Assembly: GCA_017418645.1 (NCBI GenBank)
Contig: JAFOND010000194.1
Coordinates: 1 to 54,414 of the forward strand
Source of the DNA: Lachnospiraceae bacterium
Lineage (GTDB): Bacteria > Bacillota > Clostridia > Lachnospirales > Lachnospiraceae
Length of the DNA stretch: 54,414 nucleotides
Reading direction: 5' to 3'
Numbering within the stretch: the stretch's first letter is position 1; every line of letters begins with the position of its first letter. Both the position numbers and the translations under genes were made by a program. The notes below the pieces were generated by a model. It saw only the letters and a program-made list of their open reading frames with translations. It was not told the DNA's origin and searched no databases. Of this stretch, positions 20,549 through 29,847 are shown piece by piece.

Positions 20549-21678
20549 ATCTGCAATCGATCATAATCTTAAATGCGGCAGGATTTATACTTTTACTTAT
20601 CCTTACGCTTACAAGAAAGATGACAAGGACGGAAAGGACCATCGAGGACCACCTTTTTACCGCGCTTATTCAGATGGTTATGGTCGCATGCATCGTTGAA
20701 CCTTTGACATTTTATGTGGATGCAAAACCCGGAGCGGTTTATTACTGGATAAACCTTCTAGGCAACACATATCTTTATACCATGATCCTTATTGGCGCCT
20801 ATGTCTGGTGCATCTATGTGGATTTCAGGCTTTATAAAAAGCCGGACCGCGTATGGAAAAAGTACAGGTATTTCGGCCTTATGGGAATTATCATGGAACT
20901 TGGACTTATAGCAAATATCTGGGGCGGATTCCTTTTTTATGTCGATGATAAGAACGTTTATCACAGGGGAGCTTTTGTTCTTTATGTTTTCTATTTCTAT
21001 TTCGCTCTCAGCGCGGCATGCTCGATATTCATCCTCGAAAAATACAAGAAAACCCATGGAAACATCGTATTTTTCCCGATATGGATGTTTATGATCCCGG
21101 TATTTTTGGGATGTCTTATCCAGGCATTTTTCTACGGCGTTTCAACATCCTGGATGGGTGCGGCGATGGGAATCGTTGCGATATACATGAGTCTGCAGAA
21201 CGAACAGTCTTATGTTGACGGTCTGACGGGTCTTTACAACAGGCAGTATCTTGATCACGCCATGTGGGAGATAAAGGTCGGTGAAGGCGATTATTACGGT
21301 ATTATGATGGATCTTAACTTCTTTAAGAAGATAAACGATACGCTGGGGCACTCCGTTGGGGACCAGGCGCTTAAGGATACGGCCAGGATACTGATAAAGT
21401 CCGTTATGAATAGCGCCGACTGTACCGTATTCCGTTTTGCGGGAGACGAGTTCATAATCCTTATAAAGGCGGCGAGCGAAGCGGCTGTTGTTGATCTTGA
21501 AGAGAAGATAAGGAAAAACGCAAAATCCTATTCGGAGGAAAAGAACAGACCTTATGAGATATCGATCTCCATGGGTCACGACAAATACGAAAGAGGCGTC
21601 GATACGGACGATACATTCTTTAAAAAGATCGATGCCGCAATGTATATCGATAAAGAAAGAGCCCACGGAGGGCGATAA
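20545..21678 (+). CDS. Membrane diguanylate cyclase with AGDEF motif
   Basis: 377 residues. The N-terminal part (about 1-215) has six to seven membrane helices, followed by a GGDEF domain (about 222-377). The catalytic motif reads AGDEF at 299-303 instead of GGDEF, which some active cyclases tolerate. The earlier MDLNFFKKINDTLGH carries the metal and substrate residues. No RxxD inhibitory site lies just before the motif. It likely makes cyclic di-GMP in response to a membrane signal. It overlaps the protease gene by four bases and precedes dnaE by six. Confidence 0.85.
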   Translation: MNLQSIIILNAAGFILLLILTLTRKMTRTERTIEDHLFTALIQMVMVACIVEPLTFYVDAKPGAVYYWINLLGNTYLYTMILIGAYVWCIYVDFRLYKKPDRVWKKYRYFGLMGIIMELGLIANIWGGFLFYVDDKNVYHRGAFVLYVFYFYFALSAACSIFILEKYKKTHGNIVFFPIWMFMIPVFLGCLIQAFFYGVSTSWMGAAMGIVAIYMSLQNEQSYVDGLTGLYNRQYLDHAMWEIKVGEGDYYGIMMDLNFFKKINDTLGHSVGDQALKDTARILIKSVMNSADCTVFRFAGDEFIILIKAASEAAVVDLEEKIRKNAKSYSEEKNRPYEISISMGHDKYERGVDTDDTFFKKIDAAMYIDKERAHGGR

Positions 21679-21684
21679 GATAAA

Positions 21685-24600
21685 ATGGCTTTCACACATC
21701 TTCACGTCCACACGCAGTACAGCCTTTTGGACGGTTCAAACAAGATATCCGAATACGTAAAAAGAGTAAAAGAACTCGGAATGTCCGCCGCGGCGATAAC
21801 GGATCACGGCGTGATGTTTGGCGTTATCGAGTTTTATAAAGCATGCAAAAAAGAGGGGATAAATCCGGTTCTCGGATGCGAGGTTTATGTTTCGCCGGGT
21901 TCGCGTTTTGACCGCGAAAAGGGAAACGATGAGGATAGATATTATCATCTTATTCTCCTTGCGGAAAACAATACGGGCTATCAGAATCTCATGAAGATAG
22001 TTTCGAAGGGATATATTGACGGATTCTATTATAAACCCCGGGTTGATCATGAAATCCTTGAAAAATACCATGAAGGGTTGATCTGCCTTTCCGCCTGCCT
22101 TGCGGGAGAGGTACCGAAAGCTCTTTCGAGAGAGGATTACGAGGGCGCGAAGAAGATTGCCTTATGGTACAGGGAAGTCTTTGGGGAAAACAATTATTTC
22201 CTTGAAATGCAGGATCACGGAATCCCCATGCAAGCCACGGTAAATCAGGGACTTTTGCGCCTTTCGAAAGAACTTGGCATTCCACTTGTGGTTACAAACG
22301 ATGCGCATTACACATATGAATCCGATGCGGAAGCCCATGATGTACTTCTTTGCATACAGACGGGGAAGAAGGTTTCGGATACGGACAGAATGCGCTATGA
22401 GGGCGGTCAGTATTTCGTTAAATCCGAAGAGGAGATGCTTTCACTCTTTCCCTATGCCATGGATGCAGTGTATAGGACACAGGAAATTGCGGACAGATGT
22501 CATGTGGAGATAGAATTCGGCGTTACAAAACTTCCGAGGTTTGACGTTCCCGAAGGCTTCGATGCGTGGACATATCTCAACAAACTCTGTTTTGACGGGC
22601 TTAAGAGAAGGTATCCGAAGGCGTCCGCCGATGAAGAAAAAAAGCTTACCGACCAGTTAAACTATGAACTTTCCGTCATTCTAAAGATGGGATATGTGGA
22701 CTATTTCCTGATCGTCTGGGATTTTATAAATTATGCAAGGGAAAATGGCATCCCGGTGGGTCCCGGTAGAGGTTCGGCGGCAGGTTCCCTTGTGTCCTAC
22801 ACAACCGGTATAACGGATATAGATCCCGTTAAGTATTCCCTTATCTTTGAGCGCTTTTTAAATCCGGAACGTGTATCCATGCCGGATATCGACGTGGATT
22901 TCTGCCCGCTCCGAAGGCATGAGGTCATCGAATATGTTATCGATAAATACGGTGCGGACTGCGTGACCCAGATAGTAACCTTCGGTACAATGGCTGCCCG
23001 CGGCGTTGTGCGCGATGTGGGGCGCGTCCTTGACCTTCCATATGCATTCTGTGACCAGGTCGCAAAAGCGGTCCCCGCAACGTTGGGACAGGGCGTTACG
23101 GTAACGATCGAACTTGCAATGCAATCGAGTCCGGATCTTAAGAATATGTACAACACGGATGAAACCGTTAAAAACCTTATAGACACGGCAAAGAAACTTG
23201 AAGGCCTTCCAAGAAACACGTCGATGCATGCGGCCGGTGTCGTTATATCCGAAAAGCCCATGGATGAATATGTTCCTCTTGCAACGGCAAATGACGGAAC
23301 GCCGGTAACCCAGTTTACAATGACGACGATAGAAGAACTGGGACTTCTTAAAATGGACTTCCTCGGACTTCGAAATCTTACGGTCATCGATGACACTATA
23401 CAGGCGGTTTACAGGAGAACGGGCGAAAAGATAGATTTTAACTCCATGGAGTATGACGATCCGGAAGTGTTTAAGCTTTTATCCGCGGGAAAGACCGCCG
23501 GGGTGTTCCAGCTTGAAAGCTCCGGCATGACAAGCTTTATAAAAGAACTCAGACCGGAAAGTCTTGAGGATATTATCGCCGGTATCGCGCTTTATCGTCC
23601 GGGTCCCATGGATTTCATACCGAAGTATATTGCCGGAAAGAACAGCAAAAAAGAAGTTACCTATGACTGTGAGGAATTAAAACCCATCCTGGAGAGTACA
23701 TACGGATGTATTGTGTATCAGGAACAGGTCATGCAGATAGTTCAGTCCCTCGCGGGATACTCCCTGGGACAGGCGGACATCCTTCGACGCGCCATGAGTA
23801 AGAAAAAGGGCGGGGTTATGGAGGAAAACAGGAAGTACTTCATATACGGAAACGAGGCCGACAACCTTCCCGGATGCGTAAAAAACGGTATAAAAGAGGA
23901 TGTGGCGACCAAGATTTACAAGGATATGGAAGATTTTGCGAAGTATGCCTTTAACAAATCCCATGCTGCGGCATACGCCGTTGTCGCATATCAGACTGCA
24001 TGGTTGAAAGTTCATTATCCGTTGGAGTTTATGGCTGCGCTTCTTACATCCGTTATAGGAAACAAAGGAAAATGCGCGGAATATATAAGTGCGTGCAGGG
24101 GCATGGGGATAGATGTGCTTCCGCCTTCCGTCAATGAGGGAGAGGGCGTTTTTTCCGTGAGCGACGGAAGTATAAGATACGGAATGTGCGCAATAAAGAG
24201 CATAGGCGAAGGCGTTATCGAGGAAATTGTAAACGAGCGTGAAAGGAACGGCCCATACAGGACGTTGGAGGATTTTATCGGTCGGACGGTGACTCACGGA
24301 GTCAATAAGACGGCGATAGAGAATCTGATAAAAGCCGGCGCTCTGGACGGTCTTGACGGCAACAGAAGGCAGATGACGGTGGTTTATCCCGCCATAGTCG
24401 AAAAGGTGACCACAGATAAAAAGAAGTCCGTTGAAGGGCAGATGAGCCTCTTTGATATCGCGGACGATTCAAATAAAGAGAAACTGGAGATCCGTTTCCC
24501 GGATCTTCCGGAATACGAAAAGGAGATGCTTTTGTCTTTCGAGAAGGATGTTATGGATATTTATGTCAGCGGACATCCTCTCGACGAAGACACGGATCTT

Positions 24601-25224
24601 CTCGATAAGAATGTTACCGCGGACTCGAGAAAGTTCATGACAAACGACGATCCGGAGGACGGACAGAGGGAAGAGAGTGAAGATGAGTCCGATGACAGGG
24701 TGCATGACGGCGAAACGGTTGTTGTCGGAGGGCTTATTACTCTTGCAAGACAGCAGATCACGAGGAAGAATACGATGATGTGTTTCCTTACCATAGAAGA
24801 CCTTTTCGGAAGCCTTGAAGTCGTGATCTTCCCCAGCCAGTATGATAAGTTCAGGAATATCTTAAACGAAGGGAACAAGGTTCTTATCAAGGGGCATGTA
24901 CAGACCCGTGATGAAAAGACGCCGCAGCTTATCATGGAGGATATCAAGCAATTTTCCGACGTTCCGAAAAAAATATGGATACAGTTTGAAAAGGAAGCCG
25001 AGGTCGAAAACGGCATGAAAAACCTTGACGAAATCATCGCAAAAAGCGACGGGACGGACGGCATAGTGCTGTATGTCAGGGAAAACAAAACCCGAAAGGA
25101 ACTTCCGCCTTCAAAGACCATAAACGGAGACAGGGACACGATAAATGAATTAAAGGGTATCTTCGGCGAAGAAAATGTTGCCGTAACGCAAAAGAAGGTT
25201 GAATTTCAAAGGAATAGATATTAA
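21685..25224 (+). CDS. dnaE: DNA polymerase III alpha subunit, DnaE type
   Basis: 1179 residues. The PHP domain starts FTHLHVHTQYSLLDGS. The polymerase core has GPGRGSAAGSLVSY near residue 357 and the catalytic PDIDVDF near 400-406. Helix-hairpin-helix and OB (VVGGLITLARQQITRKN, about 1013-1030) parts follow. It is the DnaE1/3-type replicase without the exonuclease of PolC; in Firmicutes it extends primers at the fork. Length is normal. It sits between the diguanylate cyclase and pfkA, and a candidate pfkA promoter overlaps its end. Confidence 0.96.
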   Translation: MAFTHLHVHTQYSLLDGSNKISEYVKRVKELGMSAAAITDHGVMFGVIEFYKACKKEGINPVLGCEVYVSPGSRFDREKGNDEDRYYHLILLAENNTGYQNLMKIVSKGYIDGFYYKPRVDHEILEKYHEGLICLSACLAGEVPKALSREDYEGAKKIALWYREVFGENNYFLEMQDHGIPMQATVNQGLLRLSKELGIPLVVTNDAHYTYESDAEAHDVLLCIQTGKKVSDTDRMRYEGGQYFVKSEEEMLSLFPYAMDAVYRTQEIADRCHVEIEFGVTKLPRFDVPEGFDAWTYLNKLCFDGLKRRYPKASADEEKKLTDQLNYELSVILKMGYVDYFLIVWDFINYARENGIPVGPGRGSAAGSLVSYTTGITDIDPVKYSLIFERFLNPERVSMPDIDVDFCPLRRHEVIEYVIDKYGADCVTQIVTFGTMAARGVVRDVGRVLDLPYAFCDQVAKAVPATLGQGVTVTIELAMQSSPDLKNMYNTDETVKNLIDTAKKLEGLPRNTSMHAAGVVISEKPMDEYVPLATANDGTPVTQFTMTTIEELGLLKMDFLGLRNLTVIDDTIQAVYRRTGEKIDFNSMEYDDPEVFKLLSAGKTAGVFQLESSGMTSFIKELRPESLEDIIAGIALYRPGPMDFIPKYIAGKNSKKEVTYDCEELKPILESTYGCIVYQEQVMQIVQSLAGYSLGQADILRRAMSKKKGGVMEENRKYFIYGNEADNLPGCVKNGIKEDVATKIYKDMEDFAKYAFNKSHAAAYAVVAYQTAWLKVHYPLEFMAALLTSVIGNKGKCAEYISACRGMGIDVLPPSVNEGEGVFSVSDGSIRYGMCAIKSIGEGVIEEIVNERERNGPYRTLEDFIGRTVTHGVNKTAIENLIKAGALDGLDGNRRQMTVVYPAIVEKVTTDKKKSVEGQMSLFDIADDSNKEKLEIRFPDLPEYEKEMLLSFEKDVMDIYVSGHPLDEDTDLLDKNVTADSRKFMTNDDPEDGQREESEDESDDRVHDGETVVVGGLITLARQQITRKNTMMCFLTIEDLFGSLEVVIFPSQYDKFRNILNEGNKVLIKGHVQTRDEKTPQLIMEDIKQFSDVPKKIWIQFEKEAEVENGMKNLDEIIAKSDGTDGIVLYVRENKTRKELPPSKTINGDRDTINELKGIFGEENVAVTQKKVEFQRNRY

Positions 25225-25227
25225 AAT
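25199..25227 (+). promoter_or_regulatory. Candidate pfkA promoter
   Basis: TTGAAT (25199-25204), a 17-base spacer and TAAAAT (25222-25227), spanning the dnaE stop codon. It would give a leader of about 30 bases to pfkA. Confidence 0.6.
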
Positions 25228-25262
25228 ATACAGGATAATGTTTTATTACGGAGGATGATGAA

Positions 25263-26255
25263 ATGTCTGATAAGGTAAAATGCATAGGAGTTCTTACATC
25301 CGGAGGCGATGCACCGGGAATGAATGCCGCTATCCGTGCGGTTGTACGTGAAGGCCTGGCAAAGGGCGTTCGTATGGTGGGAATACGCCGGGGTTATGCC
25401 GGCCTTCTTCAGGAAGAAATTTCGGAGATGGACGCACATTCCGTTTCCGACATCATATCAAGAGGAGGAACGATCCTTCAGACTGCAAGATGCAAGGAAT
25501 TCAGGGATGTTGAGTATCAGAAAAAAGGGGCTGAGATCTGCAGAAAGCATGGCATAGATGCAATCGTTGTCATCGGCGGAGACGGATCTTATCAGGGCGC
25601 AAGAGCTCTTTCAAGACAGGGCATAAACACCGTTGGCCTTCCCGGTACCATAGATCTTGATATCGCAAGTACGGAATATACCATCGGCTTTGATACGGCC
25701 GTAAACACGGCGATGGAAGCCATAGATAAGATCAGGGATACATCCACGTCACATGAACGCTGCTCCATCGTTGAGGTTATGGGCCGCGGCGCAGGATATA
25801 TTGCTCTCTGGTGCGGAATCGCAAACGGAGCGGAGGATGTTCTCCTTCCGGAAAAATACGATTTTGACGAGCAGAAGCTTGTAAATCACATTATTGAAAG
25901 CAAGAGAATCGGAAAACAGCATCACCTTATCATAAATGCGGAAGGAATCGGACATTCCGTTTCCATGGCAAAGCGTATAGAAGCCGCTACGGGCATAGAG
26001 ACAAGAGCAACGATCCTCGGACATATGCAGCGCGGTGGAAGCCCTACGGCAAAAGACCGTGTATATGCATCCACAATGGGCGCCATGGCAGTTGACCTTC
26101 TCTGCAAGGGTGTAACGGACAGAGTAATCGGACAGCTCGGCGGAAGATTCGTTGATACGGATATCGAAGAAGCTCTTGAAATGCAAAAAGAGATCGACGA
26201 ATTCCAGGTTCGAATCTGCAGAACCTTTGGCGGATTCCCGGACGAGACGGAATAA
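25263..26255 (+). CDS. pfkA: ATP-dependent 6-phosphofructokinase
   Basis: 330 residues. It phosphorylates fructose 6-phosphate, the committed step of glycolysis. GGDAPGMNAA binds nucleotide at the N terminus and GGDGSYQGA lies at 105-113. The catalytic segment PGTIDLD has Asp131 and Asp133; many bacterial enzymes read PGTIDND here, so the Leu is a mild variant. TSHERCSIVEVMGR and the late GHMQRGGSPTA are conserved. TTACGGAGGATGATGAA precedes the start. Confidence 0.95.
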   Translation: MSDKVKCIGVLTSGGDAPGMNAAIRAVVREGLAKGVRMVGIRRGYAGLLQEEISEMDAHSVSDIISRGGTILQTARCKEFRDVEYQKKGAEICRKHGIDAIVVIGGDGSYQGARALSRQGINTVGLPGTIDLDIASTEYTIGFDTAVNTAMEAIDKIRDTSTSHERCSIVEVMGRGAGYIALWCGIANGAEDVLLPEKYDFDEQKLVNHIIESKRIGKQHHLIINAEGIGHSVSMAKRIEAATGIETRATILGHMQRGGSPTAKDRVYASTMGAMAVDLLCKGVTDRVIGQLGGRFVDTDIEEALEMQKEIDEFQVRICRTFGGFPDETE

Positions 26256-26273
26256 AAGAAAAAATAACTTTTA

Positions 26274-27095
26274 ATGGAAAAGATTGAAAGTACAGAGAAT
26301 AAAAGAGTAAAACACGTCATAAAGCTTCGTGATAAGGGAAGGGCCAGAAGAGAAGAAGGCCTGTTCATCGCGGAGGGAAAAAGATGGCTTTACGATGCGG
26401 CATTTTCCGATATATCGGAATTATATGTTTCGGAATCCTTTGCAAAGGAAAATGAAGGGACCGGCCCGACAGACGATTATGAAAGATCGGGAAAAGGCGA
26501 AGCGTTTATTGTAACGGACGCTGTCATGAAAAAGATGTCCGGGACGGAAACTCCCCAGGGTGTGCTGGCGGTGCTGAAGATGCCGGCATTCTCCTTTGAG
26601 GAACTGATTAAGAAACAAAATCCTCTTTTACTTTTTCTTGAAAACATTCAGGATCCGGGAAATCTTGGTACAATAATGCGTACGGCTGAGGGCGCGGGAG
26701 TTACGGGAGTGATCATGTCCCGGGATACGACGGATATATACAGCCCAAAGGCTGTCCGTTCAACGATGGGAAGCCTTCTTCGGGTGCCCCATGTTATAGC
26801 TGAAGATTTTAACGGCACGATCGAAGATGCGAAGGCGGCAGGTATAAGGATGTATGCCGCATTACCGGATTCGAAGAAGCGTTATGACGAATGCGACTAC
26901 CGCGCATCATCCGCCTTCATAATAGGAAACGAAGCAAACGGCATAAAAGATGAGACGGCAAAGCTTGCCGATACACCTGTCGGAATCCCGATGGGAGGAA
27001 AACTGGAATCCTTAAACGCTGCAATGGCAGCGGGGATACTAATGTACGAAGCCGCAAGAAAAAGAAATTTCAGCGGCGGTACGGAGACAATATGA
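26274..27095 (+). CDS. TrmH/SpoU-family rRNA 2'-O-methyltransferase
   Basis: 273 residues. An N-terminal substrate-binding domain is followed by the SpoU knot domain: ENIQDPGNLGTIMRTA (motif 1), IIGNEANGI (motif 2), and a PMGGKLESLNAAMAAG ending (motif 3), which bind S-adenosylmethionine. The family 2'-O-methylates rRNA or tRNA ribose; the YsgA/RlmB-like type is likely but the site is undefined. Four bases overlap with the next gene. Confidence 0.9.
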   Translation: MEKIESTENKRVKHVIKLRDKGRARREEGLFIAEGKRWLYDAAFSDISELYVSESFAKENEGTGPTDDYERSGKGEAFIVTDAVMKKMSGTETPQGVLAVLKMPAFSFEELIKKQNPLLLFLENIQDPGNLGTIMRTAEGAGVTGVIMSRDTTDIYSPKAVRSTMGSLLRVPHVIAEDFNGTIEDAKAAGIRMYAALPDSKKRYDECDYRASSAFIIGNEANGIKDETAKLADTPVGIPMGGKLESLNAAMAAGILMYEAARKRNFSGGTETI

Positions 27096-27808
27096 AAAAG
27101 AACGGGACAAATAACGAGACCAACAACGAACTGAATAGCGAGGTACTTGATAGGGAAGCCTGGAATTCCTTTATGCTTCTTTATAATTCGGCAATAAAAG
27201 AGGTGTATACAAAGGTGGAGGTCTTAAACGACGAGTTTAAGCATGTACACAGGTATAACCCCATCGAATACGTTAAAACAAGAATTAAGACTCCGGAAAG
27301 TATTGAGAAAAAGCTGAAAAGAAACGGATATGATCTCACGATAGAAAACATGACGGAGTATGTCAATGATATCGCGGGTATCCGTATTGTATGTTCCTTT
27401 ACCTCGGATATCTATATGATCGCCGATATGGTGGGGAAACAGAATGACATAACGGTAATATCCGTAAAAGACTATATCAAAAACCCGAAGAGAAGCGGAT
27501 ACAAAAGCTATCACATGATAGTAACCGTTCCCATCTTCCTTTCGGACAGAAAGGTTGATGTTAAGGTCGAGGTTCAGATCAGAACGATTGCAATGGACTT
27601 CTGGGCATCTCTGGAGCATAAGATCTATTATAAATTCGAAGGAAATGCACCTGAATATATAAGCAAGGACTTAAGGGAATGTTCCGCCATCGTATCGATG
27701 CTCGATGCCAAGATGCTGTCTCTTAACGAGGCTATTCTCGAAGCGAAAAACGAAGACGACGACGTTAAGAAAAATAACACTTTAACCGATACAAGAAATG
27801 TAGTATAA
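27092..27808 (+). CDS. Small alarmone synthetase (RelA/SpoT synthetase domain only)
   Basis: 238 residues with one RelA_SpoT domain (about 50-195) and no HD hydrolase, TGS or ACT domain. Motifs include DIAGIRIVCSF, RSGYKSYH and EVQIRT with an EHKIYYK ending. It makes (p)ppGpp independently of the ribosome, as YjbM/RelQ and YwaC/RelP do. RelQ is the nearer match, with an acidic helical tail. Its ATGA overlap with the methyltransferase gene implies co-translation. Confidence 0.9.
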   Translation: MKKNGTNNETNNELNSEVLDREAWNSFMLLYNSAIKEVYTKVEVLNDEFKHVHRYNPIEYVKTRIKTPESIEKKLKRNGYDLTIENMTEYVNDIAGIRIVCSFTSDIYMIADMVGKQNDITVISVKDYIKNPKRSGYKSYHMIVTVPIFLSDRKVDVKVEVQIRTIAMDFWASLEHKIYYKFEGNAPEYISKDLRECSAIVSMLDAKMLSLNEAILEAKNEDDDVKKNNTLTDTRNVV

Positions 27809-27809
27809 T
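27804..27809 (+). promoter_or_regulatory. -10 element for the unknown 199-residue gene
   Basis: A perfect TATAAT straddles the alarmone synthetase stop. A -35 at 27781-27786 (TTTAAC) is weak. Downstream, CCTTG and CAAGG (27812-27840) can pair, making a leader hairpin before AGGAGGG. Confidence 0.45.
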
Positions 27810-27883
27810 ATCCTTGTACTATAGTAGTTTGTACGCAAGGAAGCGAAACTTATAAACCATATTTTAACCAAGGAGGGATGCAT

Positions 27884-28483
27884 ATGGATAGTATCGGAAA
27901 CGTAGGCAGATCGTACGCAGCCTACAATGCAACAAAGCAGAACAGCGCGGATAAAGCCGCGACATCGGGGGCGGCAACACAAGCCGGTGGCTTCAGCGAG
28001 GAAGCTGCCGTTTATGAGCCTTCGAAGAATGCTAAAGGATTGGACAGAGACGCGATAATCGCGCAGATGAAATCGGACGTTGAAACCAGAATGAATAAGC
28101 TCACTGATATGGTGCGTGACACCATGCAACAGCAGGGAGCAACCCTTGGAAACGCGGATGATATCTGGAAATTCCTTGCAGACGGTAAATTCAAGAATGT
28201 GGATGAAGCCGCTGTTGAGCAGGCAAAGAAGGATATTTCCGAAGACGGATACTGGGGCGTAGATAAAACATCCTCAAGGATAGTGGACTTTGCGATCGCT
28301 ATTTCCGGAGACGATACGGAGAAAGCGGACAAGCTTATAGAAGCCTTTGAAAAAGGCTATAAGGAAGCAACAAAGTCTTGGGGAAAAGAACTTCCTTCAA
28401 TATCCTCCGATACAAGGGATGCCGTACTCGAGAAGTTTGATCAGTGGAAGAACGGAACCTACGGAAAAGAAACAGAGGTCTAA
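27884..28483 (+). CDS. Unknown 199-residue soluble protein
   Basis: The start is set at ATG 27884, six bases after AGGAGGG; a second ATG at 27878 directly abuts that site and is less likely. The N-terminal 50 residues are Ala/Gly/Asn-rich and probably disordered. The rest is helical and acidic, with repeated charged segments (KNAKGLDRDAIIAQMK). No signal peptide or membrane helix. I recognise no family. It has its own -10 element and is followed by a strong hairpin. Confidence 0.7.
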   Translation: MDSIGNVGRSYAAYNATKQNSADKAATSGAATQAGGFSEEAAVYEPSKNAKGLDRDAIIAQMKSDVETRMNKLTDMVRDTMQQQGATLGNADDIWKFLADGKFKNVDEAAVEQAKKDISEDGYWGVDKTSSRIVDFAIAISGDDTEKADKLIEAFEKGYKEATKSWGKELPSISSDTRDAVLEKFDQWKNGTYGKETEV

Positions 28484-28491
28484 GAAATGAT

Positions 28492-28530
28492 CCCCGAGAT
28501 ACCGTAAGGTGTCTCGGGGTATTATTTTAT
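28492..28530 (+). terminator. Strong hairpin between the unknown gene and ispE
   Basis: CCCCGAGA (28492-28499) pairs with TCTCGGGG (28512-28519), with ACC/GGT inside around a GTAA loop. The T-rich tail (TATTATTTTAT) is imperfect. Because ispE starts only 17 bases later, it may be a leaky terminator or may shape ispE translation. Confidence 0.65.
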
Positions 28531-28535
28531 CAAGT

Positions 28536-29417
28536 ATGACAACACTCAAACAGGTGAAAGAAAAAGTAACGGAAAAGGCCCGTGCGAAGATAAATATCGG
28601 GCTTGATATCAAAGGAAAGAGACCGGATGGTTATCATGAAGTATGTATGATAATGCAAACGGTTTCTCTTTATGACACTGTTACACTTGAAAAAACGGAG
28701 GGAGAGATGATCCTTGAATGTGACGATCCCTACCTTCCAACGGATGAGAATAACCTTTGCTTAAAGGCAGCGGTTGCGATAAAGAAGAAATATGAGCTTC
28801 CGGGCGGTTATAAGATAAGCCTTAAGAAGAGAATCCCGGTGGCTGCCGGACTGGCAGGCGGTTCCGCTGATGCTGCCGCGGTTCTTCGGGCGGTAAGAAA
28901 ACTCGAGGGACTCAGACTTACGGACAGGGATCTTTGCCGTGTGGCAAAAACTCTGGGTGCGGACGTATCCTTCTGCGTCAGGGGAGGAACAGCACTCTCC
29001 GAAGGAATCGGGGAACTCCTTACCCCGCTTCCGGATATGGAAGAGGTTTCGGTTCTTCTTGTAAATCCGGATTTCCCGGTGTCTACAGCGGAAGTATATA
29101 AAGCGTATGATGAGCTTTCGGATATTGTTCATCCCGACATTAATCTTTTGACCGACAAGCTTATATCGAACGATATTACGGAATTTGCACCGTATATGGG
29201 CAATGTGCTTGAAAACGTTACAATCCCGATGCATCCCGAAATTCAGTTTATAAAAGACTTTCTTAACGAAAACGGGGCTGACGCTTCTCTTATGAGCGGA
29301 AGCGGTCCGACAGTGTTCGGTCTTTTCAGGGATCCCGAAAAGATGGAAGAATGTAAGAAAAAGGTAAAGGAACTTGATGGGATTGCCACCGTATTTTCCA
29401 CGGTTGTGAGCCCGTAA
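28536..29417 (+). CDS. ispE: 4-diphosphocytidyl-2-C-methyl-D-erythritol kinase
   Basis: 293 residues from ATG 28536. A GTG at 28509 lies inside the hairpin and is not preferred. IspE is the GHMP kinase of the non-mevalonate isoprenoid pathway. KARAKINIGLDI, the ATP loop PVAAGLAGGSADAAA near residue 97, and MSGSGPTVFGLF near residue 259 are all present. No clear ribosome binding site precedes the ATG, which is unusual beside its neighbours. Confidence 0.93.
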   Translation: MTTLKQVKEKVTEKARAKINIGLDIKGKRPDGYHEVCMIMQTVSLYDTVTLEKTEGEMILECDDPYLPTDENNLCLKAAVAIKKKYELPGGYKISLKKRIPVAAGLAGGSADAAAVLRAVRKLEGLRLTDRDLCRVAKTLGADVSFCVRGGTALSEGIGELLTPLPDMEEVSVLLVNPDFPVSTAEVYKAYDELSDIVHPDINLLTDKLISNDITEFAPYMGNVLENVTIPMHPEIQFIKDFLNENGADASLMSGSGPTVFGLFRDPEKMEECKKKVKELDGIATVFSTVVSP

Positions 29418-29425
29418 TAGCGACA

Positions 29426-29845
29426 ATGGGTACAAAAAAGGCTGTAAATATAGAATTTGACGCAACACAGAAAGCCGGAGGGGAAGAAGCCTGTGTAAGG
29501 CAACAGCTTTCCGGAGTCCGGGGCAAAGAAAAGGGGGACGTTGTCCTTCTTTTTTCTGAAAACTGGGAGGGTGTGGAAGAAGAAGTACACACAACGCTCT
29601 TTGTAAAAGAAGATTCCGTTATCGTAAAGAGGGAAGGTCCCGTACGGACGGAGATGGAGTTTCAAAGGGATTCCGATACCATGTGTGAGTATGAAACAGG
29701 GGTTGGAACCCTTAATTTTGTAATAACAACAAAAGAATTAAAGATTCTTTTAACGGAAGATTTAATATCGATACGGATAGCGTACGAGATGTTTGCAAAC
29801 GGAAATCCGGTGTCGGAGAATACATTATATGTGGAGGCGAGATAA
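29426..29845 (+). CDS. DUF1934 (YwiB-like) beta-barrel protein
   Basis: 139 residues, no signal peptide. The pattern of [19 protein letters not shown], followed by TGVGTLNF and YEMF, matches DUF1934, a small lipocalin-like beta barrel of unknown role found across Firmicutes. It lies eight bases after ispE and two bases before argB, whose ribosome binding site (GTGGAGGCGAG) is within its end. Confidence 0.85.
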   Translation: MGTKKAVNIEFDATQKAGGEEACVRQQLSGVRGKEKGDVVLLFSENWEGVEEEVHTTLFVKEDSVIVKREGPVRTEMEFQRDSDTMCEYETGVGTLNFVITTKELKILLTEDLISIRIAYEMFANGNPVSENTLYVEAR

Positions 29846-29847
29846 CT

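Noticed and set aside
28761..29594. 277-codon antisense frame over ispE
   Set aside because: A codon-bias shadow opposite a clear ispE; no ribosome binding site and an unnatural composition rich in Arg, Leu, Phe and His.
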